Positions 15,376 to 23,020 of a stretch of 26,621 bases of DNA are shown here, in pieces. The translations under genes and the position numbers were made by a program. Source of the DNA: Acetatifactor sp. (lineage in GTDB: Bacteria; Bacillota; Clostridia; Lachnospirales; Lachnospiraceae); contig JAEDDX010000039.1 of the NCBI GenBank assembly GCA_016293615.1, positions 1 to 26,621 on the forward strand. The letters are read 5' to 3'. The stretch's first letter is position 1. Each line of letters begins with the position of its first letter. The notes under the pieces were generated by a model that saw only the letters and a program-made list of their open reading frames with translations, was not told the origin of the DNA and ran no database searches.

Positions 15376-15404
15376 TTGAAAATCGGGAAAGAGTAGGATA
15401 AGAT
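15376..15404 (+). promoter_or_regulatory. promoter of clpP-clpX
   Basis: TTGAAA (15376-15381), a 17-base spacer and TAAGAT (15399-15404), 34 bases before the clpP ATG. I see no clear CtsR or CIRCE heat-shock operator around it. Confidence 0.65.
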
Positions 15405-15438
15405 AGATACAGCTATTTGAAAGCAAGGAGGATTACAC

Positions 15439-16029
15439 ATGAGTTTAGTACCTTATGTCATTGAACAGACCAGTAAGGGTGAGAGATCCTATGATATTTA
15501 TTCCAGACTGTTAAAGGATAGAATTATCTTCCTGGGAGAGGAAGTCAACGATGTCACGGCGAGCATTGTTGTAGCCCAGCTTCTGTTTTTGGAAGCCGAG
15601 GATCCCGAGAAGGATATTCACCTGTATATCAACAGCCCCGGAGGCTCCGTCACTGCAGGTATGGCTATCTATGATACCATGCACTATATCAAGTGCGATG
15701 TTTCCACCGTATGTATCGGTATGGCGGCAAGCATGGGCGCATTCCTTCTGAGCGGAGGTGCAAAGGGCAAGAGATTCGCACTTCCCAACGCAGAGATCAT
15801 GATCCACCAGCCTCTTGGCGGCACACAGGGCCAGGCTACCGAGATTGAGATCGCAGCGAAGCATATCCTCAAGACGAAGGAAAAGCTGAACCGTATGCTG
15901 GCTGAGAATTCCGGCAGGGATTACGAAACCATCTGTGCGGCTACGGAGCGTGACAACTGGATGAGCGCCGAGGAAGCTAAGGAATTCGGCCTGATTGATA
16001 TGGTCATTGCATCCCACGAGAATAAATAA
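15439..16029 (+). CDS. clpP: ATP-dependent Clp protease proteolytic subunit
   Basis: The serine peptidase chamber of the ClpXP/ClpAP proteases; 14 subunits form a cytoplasmic barrel. The 196-aa product has the catalytic triad S98 (GMAASMGA), H123 (MIHQPLGG) and D172 (ERDNW), plus the oxyanion-hole stretch NSPGGSVTAG. Length is normal and there is no obvious propeptide beyond a few residues. AAGGAGG upstream of the ATG at 15439 supports the start. The partner ATPase gene clpX begins 16 bases downstream, so the two are co-transcribed from the promoter at 15376-15404, separate from tig by a terminator. Confidence 0.98.
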   Translation: MSLVPYVIEQTSKGERSYDIYSRLLKDRIIFLGEEVNDVTASIVVAQLLFLEAEDPEKDIHLYINSPGGSVTAGMAIYDTMHYIKCDVSTVCIGMAASMGAFLLSGGAKGKRFALPNAEIMIHQPLGGTQGQATEIEIAAKHILKTKEKLNRMLAENSGRDYETICAATERDNWMSAEEAKEFGLIDMVIASHENK

Positions 16030-16045
16030 CTGTTAGGAGAGAAAA

Positions 16046-17296
16046 ATGGCACCCAAAATGAATGGCAGCGATGTGAGATGTTCTTTCTGCAATAAGACAC
16101 AGAGTCAGGTGCGCAAGCTGATTGCGGGACCTGCCGGTGTATATATCTGTGACGAGTGTATTGATATCTGCGCAGATATTTTGGAGGAGGAACTGGAGGA
16201 TGATGAAGCAGCGGAATCCGCGTGCCCCGATATCAACCTCTTAAAGCCGATACAGATTAAAACCTTCCTGGACGAGTATGTAGTGGGTCAGGAAGAGGCA
16301 AAAAAAGTTCTTTCCGTAGCGGTATATAATCACTATAAGAGAGTGACTGCTTCCAAAGATTTAGATGATGTGGAACTGCAGAAGAGCAACATTATTATGG
16401 TAGGTCCGACCGGCTCCGGTAAGACTTATCTGGCACAGACGCTTGCGAAGATCATCAATGTCCCTTTTGCAATCGCGGACGCGACCACTCTGACCGAGGC
16501 CGGCTATGTAGGTGAGGATGTCGAGAACATTCTTCTCAAGCTGATTCAGGCCGCTGATTATGATGTGGAGCGGGCACAGTACGGTATCGTTTATATTGAT
16601 GAAATTGATAAAATTACCAAAAAGAGCGAGAATGTATCCATCACCAGAGATGTTTCCGGCGAAGGTGTACAGCAGGCTCTGTTAAAAATTATTGAGGGAA
16701 CCGTCGCAAGCGTTCCTCCTCAGGGCGGAAGAAAGCACCCCCACCAGGAGCTGATCCAGATTGACACTACCAACATTCTGTTCATCTGCGGCGGTGCATT
16801 TGACGGACTCGAGAAGATCATTGAAGCAAGAATGGATCGCAAGGCCATCGGTTTCAACACCGAGGTCAGCAATAAATCCACCAGGGAATTGAGTGAGATT
16901 CTGCAGCAGGTGACTCCGCAGGATCTGGTGAAGTACGGTCTGATTCCTGAGTTCGTAGGCCGTGTGCCGATCTGTGTCGCTCTGCGCGGCCTTGACCGGG
17001 AAGCGCTGGTGCGTATCCTGAAGGAGCCCAAGAACGCCCTGATCAAGCAGTACAGGAAGCTGTTTGACATGGATGATGTGGCGCTGACCTTTGAGGATGA
17101 GGCCGTTGTGGCAATCGCACAGAAGGCCTTTGAACGTAAGACCGGTGCCCGCGGACTTCGTTCCATCATGGAAGAAGTGCTGATGGATACCATGTATACC
17201 ATCCCCTCTGACGAAACCATCGAGGAGTGCGTCATCACCAAGGCTGTGGTGGATGGAGAGAGTACCCCTGCGATCGTGCACAAGGGAGAGAAGTAA
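16046..17296 (+). CDS. clpX: ATP-dependent Clp protease ATP-binding subunit ClpX
   Basis: Hexameric AAA+ unfoldase that feeds tagged or damaged proteins into ClpP. The 416-aa product has the N-terminal zinc-binding domain with four cysteines (C12, C15, C35, C38), which selects substrates and adaptors. Walker A GPTGSGKT (120-127), the pore loop GYVG (153-156), Walker B IVYIDEIDK (181-189) and the IGF loop in AIGFNTE, which docks on ClpP, are all present. The C-terminal small domain includes KTGARGLRSIMEEVL. Strong ribosome site TAGGAGAG before the ATG. It lies 16 bases after clpP. Lon, which often follows clpX in clostridia, is absent; engB comes next. Confidence 0.98.
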   Translation: MAPKMNGSDVRCSFCNKTQSQVRKLIAGPAGVYICDECIDICADILEEELEDDEAAESACPDINLLKPIQIKTFLDEYVVGQEEAKKVLSVAVYNHYKRVTASKDLDDVELQKSNIIMVGPTGSGKTYLAQTLAKIINVPFAIADATTLTEAGYVGEDVENILLKLIQAADYDVERAQYGIVYIDEIDKITKKSENVSITRDVSGEGVQQALLKIIEGTVASVPPQGGRKHPHQELIQIDTTNILFICGGAFDGLEKIIEARMDRKAIGFNTEVSNKSTRELSEILQQVTPQDLVKYGLIPEFVGRVPICVALRGLDREALVRILKEPKNALIKQYRKLFDMDDVALTFEDEAVVAIAQKAFERKTGARGLRSIMEEVLMDTMYTIPSDETIEECVITKAVVDGESTPAIVHKGEK

Positions 17297-17303
17297 GAAG
17301 AAT

Positions 17304-17351
17304 CGCAGTCTGTGAGACTGCGCAAAAGGGAGCGTCGTTTTTACGGCGCTC
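17304..17351 (+). other. two adjacent hairpins between clpX and engB
   Basis: CGCAGTCT (17304-17311) pairs perfectly with AGACTGCG (17315-17322) around a GTG loop. Then GAGCGTCGT (17330-17338) pairs with ACGGCGCTC (17343-17351) with one G-U pair and a TTTT loop. No U-tract follows either one, so they probably slow or process the transcript rather than end it. Confidence 0.45.
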
Positions 17352-17385
17352 TCCGTCAATAGAGACAGGAGAAAGGATACCAACG

Positions 17386-17991
17386 ATGATCATCAAACAT
17401 GTAGCCCTTGAGACGGTATGCGGAATCACCAGTAAACTCCCGGCTACCGTGCTTCCGGAGGTCGCTTTTGCGGGAAAGAGCAATGTGGGCAAATCGTCCC
17501 TGATCAATGCACTGATGAACCGTAAATCACTTGCAAGAACGAGTGCCCAGCCCGGAAAAACCCAGACGATCAATTATTACCGCGTCAATGACGACATGTA
17601 TTTTGTCGACCTGCCCGGGTACGGCTATGCGAAAGCCAGCGAGAGCGTCAAGGCACAGTGGGGCAGGATGATAGAAGATTATCTGCACAAATCCGGTCAG
17701 TTGAAGCTTGTATTTCTTCTGATCGATATCAGACATGCACCGTCCGAGAACGACAGGATCATGTATGACTGGATCTGCAATCATGGGTATCATCCGGTCA
17801 TCATTGCTACAAAACTGGATAAGATCAATCGAAGCCAGATTCAAAAACAGGTGAAGCTGATCAAGACCACACTTTCTGTGGAACCGGACACTACAGTGAT
17901 TCCTTTCTCGGCAGAGACTAAGCAGGGCAGGGAGGAGATCTATGAACTCCTGGACAGTCTGATTGCCTCGCCGCAAGAGCAGGAACAGTAG
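17386..17991 (+). CDS. engB: ribosome biogenesis GTP-binding protein EngB/YsxC
   Basis: An essential small GTPase needed for assembly of the 50S ribosomal subunit. The 201-aa product has all GTPase motifs: G1 GKSNVGKS (30-37), G2 region around T61 (PGKTQTINYY), G3 DLPGYG (75-80), G4 TKLDK (142-146) and G5 SAE (175-177). GAAAGGA 8 bases before the ATG at 17386 fixes the start; the longer frame from 17227 overlaps clpX in another frame and is spurious. The position after the Clp genes is conserved in Firmicutes. The next gene starts 26 bases downstream, so they likely share a transcript. Confidence 0.96.
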   Translation: MIIKHVALETVCGITSKLPATVLPEVAFAGKSNVGKSSLINALMNRKSLARTSAQPGKTQTINYYRVNDDMYFVDLPGYGYAKASESVKAQWGRMIEDYLHKSGQLKLVFLLIDIRHAPSENDRIMYDWICNHGYHPVIIATKLDKINRSQIQKQVKLIKTTLSVEPDTTVIPFSAETKQGREEIYELLDSLIASPQEQEQ

Positions 17992-18017
17992 GACAGTTGT
18001 ATTGTGGGGAAAATGCT

Positions 18018-19163
18018 ATGAAGATATATGCGAAAGCTTTGGTAAATATTGTGTTGGCACTGGTTGTGCTGTTGGGCGTAATCTTTCTCGTGCCCAGACT
18101 GCTCTTATTCTTTGCGCCCTTTGTTGCCGGCTGGATCATCGCAATGCTGGCAGCACCTGTGGTTCGCTTTTTTGAGGATAAGCTCAAGCTGAAGAGACAT
18201 ATCGGAGGTGCCTTTGTGATCTGCCTGGTCATCGGACTGGTGGTATTGCTTCTGTACCTGGTCATCTCGCAGCTTGTCATTCAGTTGAGCGGATGGATCT
18301 CGACTCTGCCTGCGACCTGGAAGAACCTCGAGGCAGACATTATCAACATCAACAACGAACTGACGAGATTCATTCGAAAGCTGCCCTTTAAGATCGACAT
18401 TGACCTTAGCAAGTTTGGCAATGAGATTGCCTCATATCTGAGTGATTTCTTCGGAAAACTGGGTACGCCCACGATTGAAGCGGCCGGCAATTTCGCAAAG
18501 TCGATTCCCTCCGTCATTATGGGAGTGTTCATGGCGCTTCTGTCCTCGTATTTCTTTGTCGCAGACAGGAACAGCATATATCAGTGGTTTGCGACACACA
18601 CGCCGAAGGGTATCCAGACCAGGTATGTTAAGATCAGAGACAGCCTCATTCACTCTGTAGGCGGTTATTTTAAGGCACAGTTCAAAATTGAGATCTGGAT
18701 CTATATCCTGTTGGTGATAGGTCTTGCAGTCTTAAAGGTGGATTATTTTGCCCTGATTGCACTGGGAATTGCGTTCCTCGATTTTCTGCCTGTGTTCGGA
18801 AGCGGCGCGGTATTATGGCCCTGGGCCGTGATTCGTCTGTTTACCGCAGATTATAAGATGGCAATCGGCCTCATGATCATCTGGGGAATCGGCCAGCTGG
18901 TAAGACAGTTGATCCAACCCAAGATTGTCGGAGACTCCGTCGGCGTGGCACCCCTGCCGACATTGTTCCTCCTCTATGTGGGATATCGGATCGGCGGTAT
19001 GGTCGGAATGATCATTGCGGTGCCGCTTGGCATTGTGCTGTTTACCATGAATGATGAGGGTGCTTTTGACACTGTGAAGAAAAGTGTGCAGATCATCGCA
19101 GACGGCATCAACCGGTTCCGCAAACTGGAGGATGAAGAGCCGCAAGAGACCAAAACTGAGTGA
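18018..19163 (+). CDS. AI-2E family membrane protein, possibly sporulation protein YtvI-like
   Basis: A 381-aa polytopic membrane protein of the AI-2E/PerM superfamily. Hydrophobic spans lie at about 8-30, 33-50, 65-95, 155-175 and then a block at about 215-350. The family signature regions are LALGIAFLDFLPVFGSGAV and RQLIQPKIVGDSVGVAPLPTL. A soluble stretch (about 95-150) sits between spans 3 and 4. The superfamily includes ion-coupled exporters and YtvI, a sporulation membrane protein of spore formers. The annotation as an autoinducer-2 exporter is historical and not supported here. GGGGA 7 bases before the ATG at 18018 supports the start. It is probably last in the clpP-clpX-engB transcript and is followed by a terminator. 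Confidence 0.85.
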   Translation: MKIYAKALVNIVLALVVLLGVIFLVPRLLLFFAPFVAGWIIAMLAAPVVRFFEDKLKLKRHIGGAFVICLVIGLVVLLLYLVISQLVIQLSGWISTLPATWKNLEADIININNELTRFIRKLPFKIDIDLSKFGNEIASYLSDFFGKLGTPTIEAAGNFAKSIPSVIMGVFMALLSSYFFVADRNSIYQWFATHTPKGIQTRYVKIRDSLIHSVGGYFKAQFKIEIWIYILLVIGLAVLKVDYFALIALGIAFLDFLPVFGSGAVLWPWAVIRLFTADYKMAIGLMIIWGIGQLVRQLIQPKIVGDSVGVAPLPTLFLLYVGYRIGGMVGMIIAVPLGIVLFTMNDEGAFDTVKKSVQIIADGINRFRKLEDEEPQETKTE

Positions 19164-19174
19164 TGTGAACGATG

Positions 19175-19206
19175 GAGGAATCCGCAAGGGTTCCTCTTTT
19201 TTCTTT
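19175..19206 (+). terminator. intrinsic terminator after the AI-2E gene
   Basis: GAGGAATCC (19175-19183) pairs with GGGTTCCTC (19188-19196) with one G-U pair and a GCAA tetraloop, followed by TTTTTTCTTT. Confidence 0.92.
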
Positions 19207-19467
19207 GCCTGTTTGGGGTTCGGGCAGGAGACCTGAATGCTCTGAGAAAAGATGCAATTCCCTTGCAGGGAAGATGCAAGTTCGATGCAAATTCTTACTA
19301 TACTCGGGGTATAGAAGAACTTGCCTTTGGAATTCAATCGGAATTTAAAAAGAGAGAAAAATTTGAAGAAATCTGAAACTTTTTTGCTTCAGAAACCGTC
19401 TATATAGACAGAGGGTGGAAAATGTTTTTGCAGGGAAGGATGTATTTCCCGTAGGAGGAGAAGGAAA
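19207..19467 (+). other. leader region of the OmpR-type regulator gene
   Basis: No ORF of credible size is here. Three GATGCAA words lie at 19251-19257, 19273-19279 and 19284-19290. They are followed by TATACT (19299-19304, a -10-like word without a good -35) inside a small hairpin (CTATAC 19298-19303 with GTATAG 19309-19314). A perfect 12-bp palindrome, GTCTATATAGAC, lies at 19398-19409, about 60 bases before the gene. Spaced heptamers of this kind are what OmpR/PhoB-type regulators often bind, so autoregulation is possible. Confidence 0.4.
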
Positions 19468-20163
19468 ATGAGTAAGATACTGATATATAATAATACGACT
19501 GAGATTGCAACGAAGATGGAGCCCTTTTTTGCGGCAGAGGGGATGAACCCTCTGATCGCCGTGGATCAGAGTGAACTGGCCAAAGCCCTGGAAGAGAAGG
19601 ATATCTCTCTGGTACTGGTGGATGTGGAACTGAATGACAAGGGTTGGGGTGCGGGAATTCATATGATTTCCGACTTAAGAACAATCAGCAACATTCCAAT
19701 GATCGTGGTTTCCTCGCAGTCGGCGGAAACGGCTAAAATCATGGCCCTGGAAGCGGGAGCCGACGATTATGTGACAACTGACTGCAATCCCCTGGAGATT
19801 ATGGCGAGAATCAATTCCCAGATCAGGAGATACAGGCAGCTGACCGGAAAAGTGTCCGTGATGCAGAAAGTCTTCCGCGTGGGCGAGCTCGTTGTGGATG
19901 ACACCCTGCACTCCGTGACGGTGGATGGCAGAAGCGTAAGACTGACCCCGATCGAGTACAATATACTGAAGCTTTTGGTGCAGCAGAAGGGCAGAGTGTT
20001 CTCCAATGCCCAGATCTATGAAAATATCTGGAATCTGAAGGCAATCGGGGCGGACAACACCATCGCCGTTCATATCCGACACATCAGAGAGAAGATTGAA
20101 GCAAACCCTAAGGAGCCGAAGTACTTGAAGGTCGTCTGGGGAAGCGGTTATAAAGTCGGATAA
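19468..20163 (+). CDS. orphan OmpR/PhoB-type regulator with atypical receiver domain
   Basis: A 231-aa protein with an N-terminal CheY-like receiver (1-120) and a C-terminal winged helix (about 134-231) of the OmpR/PhoB class (SVRLTPIEYNILKLLVQQKG; AVHIRHIREKIE; VWGSGYKVG). The receiver keeps the phospho-acceptor position D52 (LVLVDVE) and the Ser at 82-83. But the acidic pair that binds Mg2+ is replaced by Asn (N8-N9 in ILIYNN), and the conserved Lys is replaced by Thr (T104 in DDYVTTD). Such receivers usually cannot be phosphorylated normally and act by other means. No histidine kinase is adjacent. TAGGAGGAGAAGG before the ATG is a strong ribosome site. The targets are unknown; autoregulation is possible. 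Confidence 0.9.
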   Translation: MSKILIYNNTTEIATKMEPFFAAEGMNPLIAVDQSELAKALEEKDISLVLVDVELNDKGWGAGIHMISDLRTISNIPMIVVSSQSAETAKIMALEAGADDYVTTDCNPLEIMARINSQIRRYRQLTGKVSVMQKVFRVGELVVDDTLHSVTVDGRSVRLTPIEYNILKLLVQQKGRVFSNAQIYENIWNLKAIGADNTIAVHIRHIREKIEANPKEPKYLKVVWGSGYKVG

Positions 20164-20231
20164 ATGCGGAGATTTTTGCGAAAAACTTAGAAAAGGGAGT
20201 AAAAAAGTTTAAAAAACCTTACAAAATAGAA

Positions 20232-20260
20232 TTGACAGAGTCATAGGAGTGTGATATAAA
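20232..20260 (+). promoter_or_regulatory. promoter of the T-box/trpB2 transcript
   Basis: Perfect TTGACA (20232-20237), a 17-base spacer and TATAAA (20255-20260), about 7 bases before the expected start of the T-box leader. Strong sigma-A consensus. Confidence 0.85.
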
Positions 20261-20266
20261 CGATTT

Positions 20267-20540
20267 ATAAACCGTTGAGGAAGAGTGAGTACGAAGAGCC
20301 GGTCTGGCACAGAGAGTCATTGGTTGGTGGAAAATGACGCAGGCAGCTTTTGGGAATGGACTTCTGAGGGCGAATCGAAATGACCGGTGTCTGAGTAGAT
20401 GAGACGGAGAGAGAACTTCGTTAACAAATACAGCATATGATGGTATGCTATGAGAGGATACAATATTTGTATCAAGCCGGGTGGCACCGCAGGATTTTCA
20501 CTCCTGTCCCAGCAGAGACTGCTGAGACAGGAGTTTTTTT
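20267..20540 (+). ncRNA. T-box riboswitch leader, probably tryptophan-specific
   Basis: The conserved T-box GGGTGGCACCGC is at 20479-20490. The UGGC within it would pair with a GCCA tRNA end, fitting the G73 of tRNA-Trp. The Stem I start has the AGTA/GAAG loop-E region (20289-20296) and the distal AGAGAG...GGTTGGTGGAA pattern (20311-20332). The returning strand has GGAATGGAC, where TGG (20357-20359) sits at the specifier position, a Trp codon, followed by A. GAGTAGATGAGACGG (20393 onward) matches the usual Stem II region. When tRNA-Trp is uncharged it should bind and prevent formation of the terminator at 20500-20540, allowing trpB2 expression. Stem I pairing was judged by eye. Confidence 0.85.
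20500..20540 (+). terminator. T-box-controlled terminator
   Basis: ACTCCTGTC (20500-20508) pairs with GACAGGAGT (20526-20534), and CAGCAG (20510-20515) pairs with CTGCTG (20519-20524), separated by one C/A mismatch, followed by a run of seven T. This is the terminator that competes with the T-box antiterminator. Confidence 0.92.
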
Positions 20541-20545
20541 GTAGT

Positions 20546-20593
20546 GAGGAAGGAAAACAAGCGGCTGCGCAGCAGACATTTGTTTTCACCCGA
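20546..20593 (+). repeat. hairpin repeat, copy 1, between T-box and trpB2
   Basis: The unit starts with GAGGAAGGAAAACAAGCG (20546-20563) and ends with a 23-base word (20571-20593). GAAAACAA (20553-20560) pairs with TTGTTTTC (20580-20587), with a small CTGCGCAG palindrome inside. Both end words recur exactly at 20667-20684 and 20711-20733. It is a pair of identical arms with differing centres. Confidence 0.75.
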
Positions 20594-20666
20594 ACGAACA
20601 TGAGCAGACGCAGCAGTCACGAAGTGACGACGCAGCGAAGCGGCGGGCGTATGCGAATGCAGTCCA

Positions 20667-20733
20667 GAGGAAGGAAAACAAGCGCAGGGCGAAGGCAAGC
20701 TTCGCCCGGAAGCAGACATTTGTTTTCACCCGA
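20667..20733 (+). repeat. hairpin repeat, copy 2, between T-box and trpB2
   Basis: The 18-base left arm (20667-20684) and 23-base right arm (20711-20733) are identical to copy 1, but the centre is longer and contains a different hairpin (GGGCGAAG 20687-20694 with CTTCGCCC 20700-20707). Between the two copies lies another small hairpin, GTCAC-GAA-GTGAC (about 20616-20628). The 240-base spacer has no ribosome site until the trpB2 start, so it is leader RNA downstream of the switch. Confidence 0.75.
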
Positions 20734-20779
20734 CACCTTAACCATCTTAATTCAGACGAAGCGAAACGGAGGAAAAAAC

Positions 20780-22168
20780 ATGAGTGAAGAAAAGAAAATC
20801 CCTTACAAGATCTATCTGGAAGAGAGCGAGATGCCCAGGCAGTGGTACAATGTGCGCGCGGATATGAAGAACAAGCCGGCGCCCCTTCTGAATCCTGCCA
20901 CCTTACAGCCGATGACACTGGAGGAGTTAAGCGGCGTGTTCTGCGAGGAACTTTGCAGACAGGAGCTGGATGATACCACACCCTATTTTGACATTCCCGA
21001 GGAGATTCTGGACTTCTATAAGATGTACAGACCCGCTCCTTTGGTAAGAGCGTACTGCCTTGAGGAGAAGCTTCAGACACCCGCCAAGATTTACTACAAA
21101 TTTGAGGGCAACAATACCAGCGGAAGCCACAAGCTCAATTCGGCAATCGCGCAGGCTTATTACGCGAAAAAGCAGGGACTGAAGGGCGTGACGACAGAGA
21201 CCGGAGCAGGTCAGTGGGGAACAGCGCTTTCCATGGCATGTTCCTATCTCGGGCTGGATTGTCAGGTATATATGGTAAAGTGCTCCTATGAGCAGAAGCC
21301 TTTCAGACGCGAAGTGATGAGAACCTACGGCGCCAATGTCACACCGTCTCCTTCCACCAAAACGGCAGTCGGCCGCAAGATGCTGGAGCAGTTCCCCGGG
21401 ACCACCGGAAGCCTTGGCTGTGCCATCTCTGAGGCAGTGGAGGCTGCAACCACACAGGAAGGGTATCGTTACGTACTCGGTTCCGTGCTGAATCAGGTAT
21501 TGCTTCACCAGACAGTCATCGGCCTTGAGACCAAGGCTGCGCTCGACAAATACGGCATCAAGCCTGACATTATCATCGGCTGTGCAGGCGGCGGCTCCAA
21601 CCTCGGCGGCTTGATTTCTCCTTTTATGGGCGAGAAACTCAGAGGAGAGGCTGACTATCGCATCATCGCAGTAGAACCTGCATCCTGCCCGAGCCTGACC
21701 AGAGGTAAATATGTATATGACTTCTGCGATACCGGTATGATTTGCCCGCTGGCTAAGATGTACACTTTAGGAAGCGGTTTTATCCCCGCACCCAACCATG
21801 CAGGCGGTCTTCGTTATCATGGTATGAGCTCGATTCTCTCCCAGCTGTATGATGACGGTCTGATGGAGGCAACCAGCGTCGAGCAGACGGCAGTCTTTGC
21901 CGCTGCAGAGCAGTTTGCAAGAGTGGAAGGCATCCTTCCCGCACCTGAGAGCGCACACGCCATCAAGGTTGCAATTGACGAGGCTTTGAAGTGCAGGGAG
22001 ACCGGGGAGGAGAAGACGATTGTCTTTGGCTTAACCGGAACCGGATACTTTGATATGTTCGCCTACGAGCGCTTCCATGACGGCAAGATGACGGATTACA
22101 TTCCTACCGACGAAGACCTCGCAAAAGGTTTCGCAGGCATTCCGAAGTTTCCCGGAAACGAATTCTAA
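20780..22168 (+). CDS. TrpB2-type tryptophan synthase beta chain-like protein
   Basis: A PLP enzyme that joins indole and serine to make tryptophan; the 462-aa length and long N-terminal part match the TrpB2 group rather than classical TrpB1 (about 400 aa). K118 in SGSHKLNSA holds PLP, E140 in TETGAGQWG is the catalytic Glu, and GCAGGGSNLGG binds the PLP phosphate. GGAGG at 20768-20772 before the ATG at 20780 sets the start; a frame open to 20450 is only leader sequence. There is no trpA or other trp gene next to it. Together with the Trp T-box leader this suggests it uses free indole, or acts as a salvage enzyme induced by tryptophan shortage. Ends 6 bases before the convergent AraC gene. 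Confidence 0.92.
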   Translation: MSEEKKIPYKIYLEESEMPRQWYNVRADMKNKPAPLLNPATLQPMTLEELSGVFCEELCRQELDDTTPYFDIPEEILDFYKMYRPAPLVRAYCLEEKLQTPAKIYYKFEGNNTSGSHKLNSAIAQAYYAKKQGLKGVTTETGAGQWGTALSMACSYLGLDCQVYMVKCSYEQKPFRREVMRTYGANVTPSPSTKTAVGRKMLEQFPGTTGSLGCAISEAVEAATTQEGYRYVLGSVLNQVLLHQTVIGLETKAALDKYGIKPDIIIGCAGGGSNLGGLISPFMGEKLRGEADYRIIAVEPASCPSLTRGKYVYDFCDTGMICPLAKMYTLGSGFIPAPNHAGGLRYHGMSSILSQLYDDGLMEATSVEQTAVFAAAEQFARVEGILPAPESAHAIKVAIDEALKCRETGEEKTIVFGLTGTGYFDMFAYERFHDGKMTDYIPTDEDLAKGFAGIPKFPGNEF

Positions 22169-22174
22169 ACAGTA

Positions 22175-23020
22175 CTATTCCGTATCACGCTCCCTGTACT
22201 GACCGGGTGTTGTGCCCGTCAGCCTTCGGAATGTTTTGAAAAAATGAGCATAGCTCGAAAAGCCCAGATGTTCTGCAACAGCGGTGACAGACCACCCAAG
22301 ATGCAGCAGCATCTGGGCTTTTGTGATTTTCTGCAGCAGAATGTAGTGCTTGACGGCAGTGTGCGTATGCTGCTTAAATAAGCGGGATACATAGTCCGGG
22401 TTCAGGTAGAAGTGTGTTGCCAGGTCCGCTACGGTGAGATTGTCCGTCAGGTGCGCGTGAATGTACGAGATCATCTGATTTACATTGCGCTGAGCGGCGG
22501 AGATGTTGGCAGTCTGTCCGAACAGGGTGGGGGCAAGCTCGGCAATCAGACGGTCAACGATGCCCAGTGCCTGAAAAAACGCAGACATTGCGTCGAAGGA
22601 GGGTGTTTTAGCCTTGGGGAGAAACTCCTGCAAAGCAGTGGTTAGCACAGAGAGCTGCCCGGCTGAAAGAGGAAGCAGCAGCGGATCGGAATCCCAGGTC
22701 AGGTAGGGAAATAATGCGTTGTTCTCTCCAAACACCTGCATCAGCCAGTCGACATCGATGCTTAAGATATAACGCTCATATGTGAGATTGGCGACATGAA
22801 AGAGCTGGTGAACGCAGTACGGCGGTATGATGATCAGTGTCCCGGCGGGTACCTGCTGCACCGTATCGCGCAGCAAAACATCCGGCAGAGGGGTGAGGGT
22901 CAGATACAGCTCGGCTCCGTTGTGGGTATGCGGTCCGATCGGTGAATCGGTTGCACTGTTGCGATAGACCAGATGAAATCCCTGGCTGATCGCAAAGTAG
23001 GGAATGAACTCTTTGGACAT
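22175..23020 (-). CDS. AraC family transcriptional regulator
   Basis: A 281-aa regulator starting at the ATG at 23018-23020 (MSKEFIPYF). An N-terminal cupin-like domain (about 10-130) has HTHNGAELYLTL and AGTLIIIPPYCVHQLFHV, a typical small-ligand pocket. The C-terminal AraC domain (about 180-281) has the two HTH units VADLATHFYLNPDYVSRLFKQHT and VTAVAEHLGFSSYAHFFKTFRRLTG. AAGGAG on the minus strand 8 bases before 23020 decides the start; an ATG 18 bases further up lacks one. It is divergent from the three-gene oxidoreductase/isomerase operon and most likely controls it, probably in response to the sugar that the operon handles. Confidence 0.9.
   Translation of the reverse strand: MSKEFIPYFAISQGFHLVYRNSATDSPIGPHTHNGAELYLTLTPLPDVLLRDTVQQVPAGTLIIIPPYCVHQLFHVANLTYERYILSIDVDWLMQVFGENNALFPYLTWDSDPLLLPLSAGQLSVLTTALQEFLPKAKTPSFDAMSAFFQALGIVDRLIAELAPTLFGQTANISAAQRNVNQMISYIHAHLTDNLTVADLATHFYLNPDYVSRLFKQHTHTAVKHYILLQKITKAQMLLHLGWSVTAVAEHLGFSSYAHFFKTFRRLTGTTPGQYRERDTE

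Noticed and set aside
18018..19163. A quorum-sensing autoinducer-2 exporter
   Set aside because: The family name is historical; there are no lux or lsr genes nearby, and YtvI-like or ion-coupled roles fit as well.
20450..20779. In-frame N-terminal extension of TrpB2 by 110 residues
   Set aside because: It spans the T-box, its terminator and the repeat hairpins, has no ribosome site at its start, and a strong site lies before 20780.
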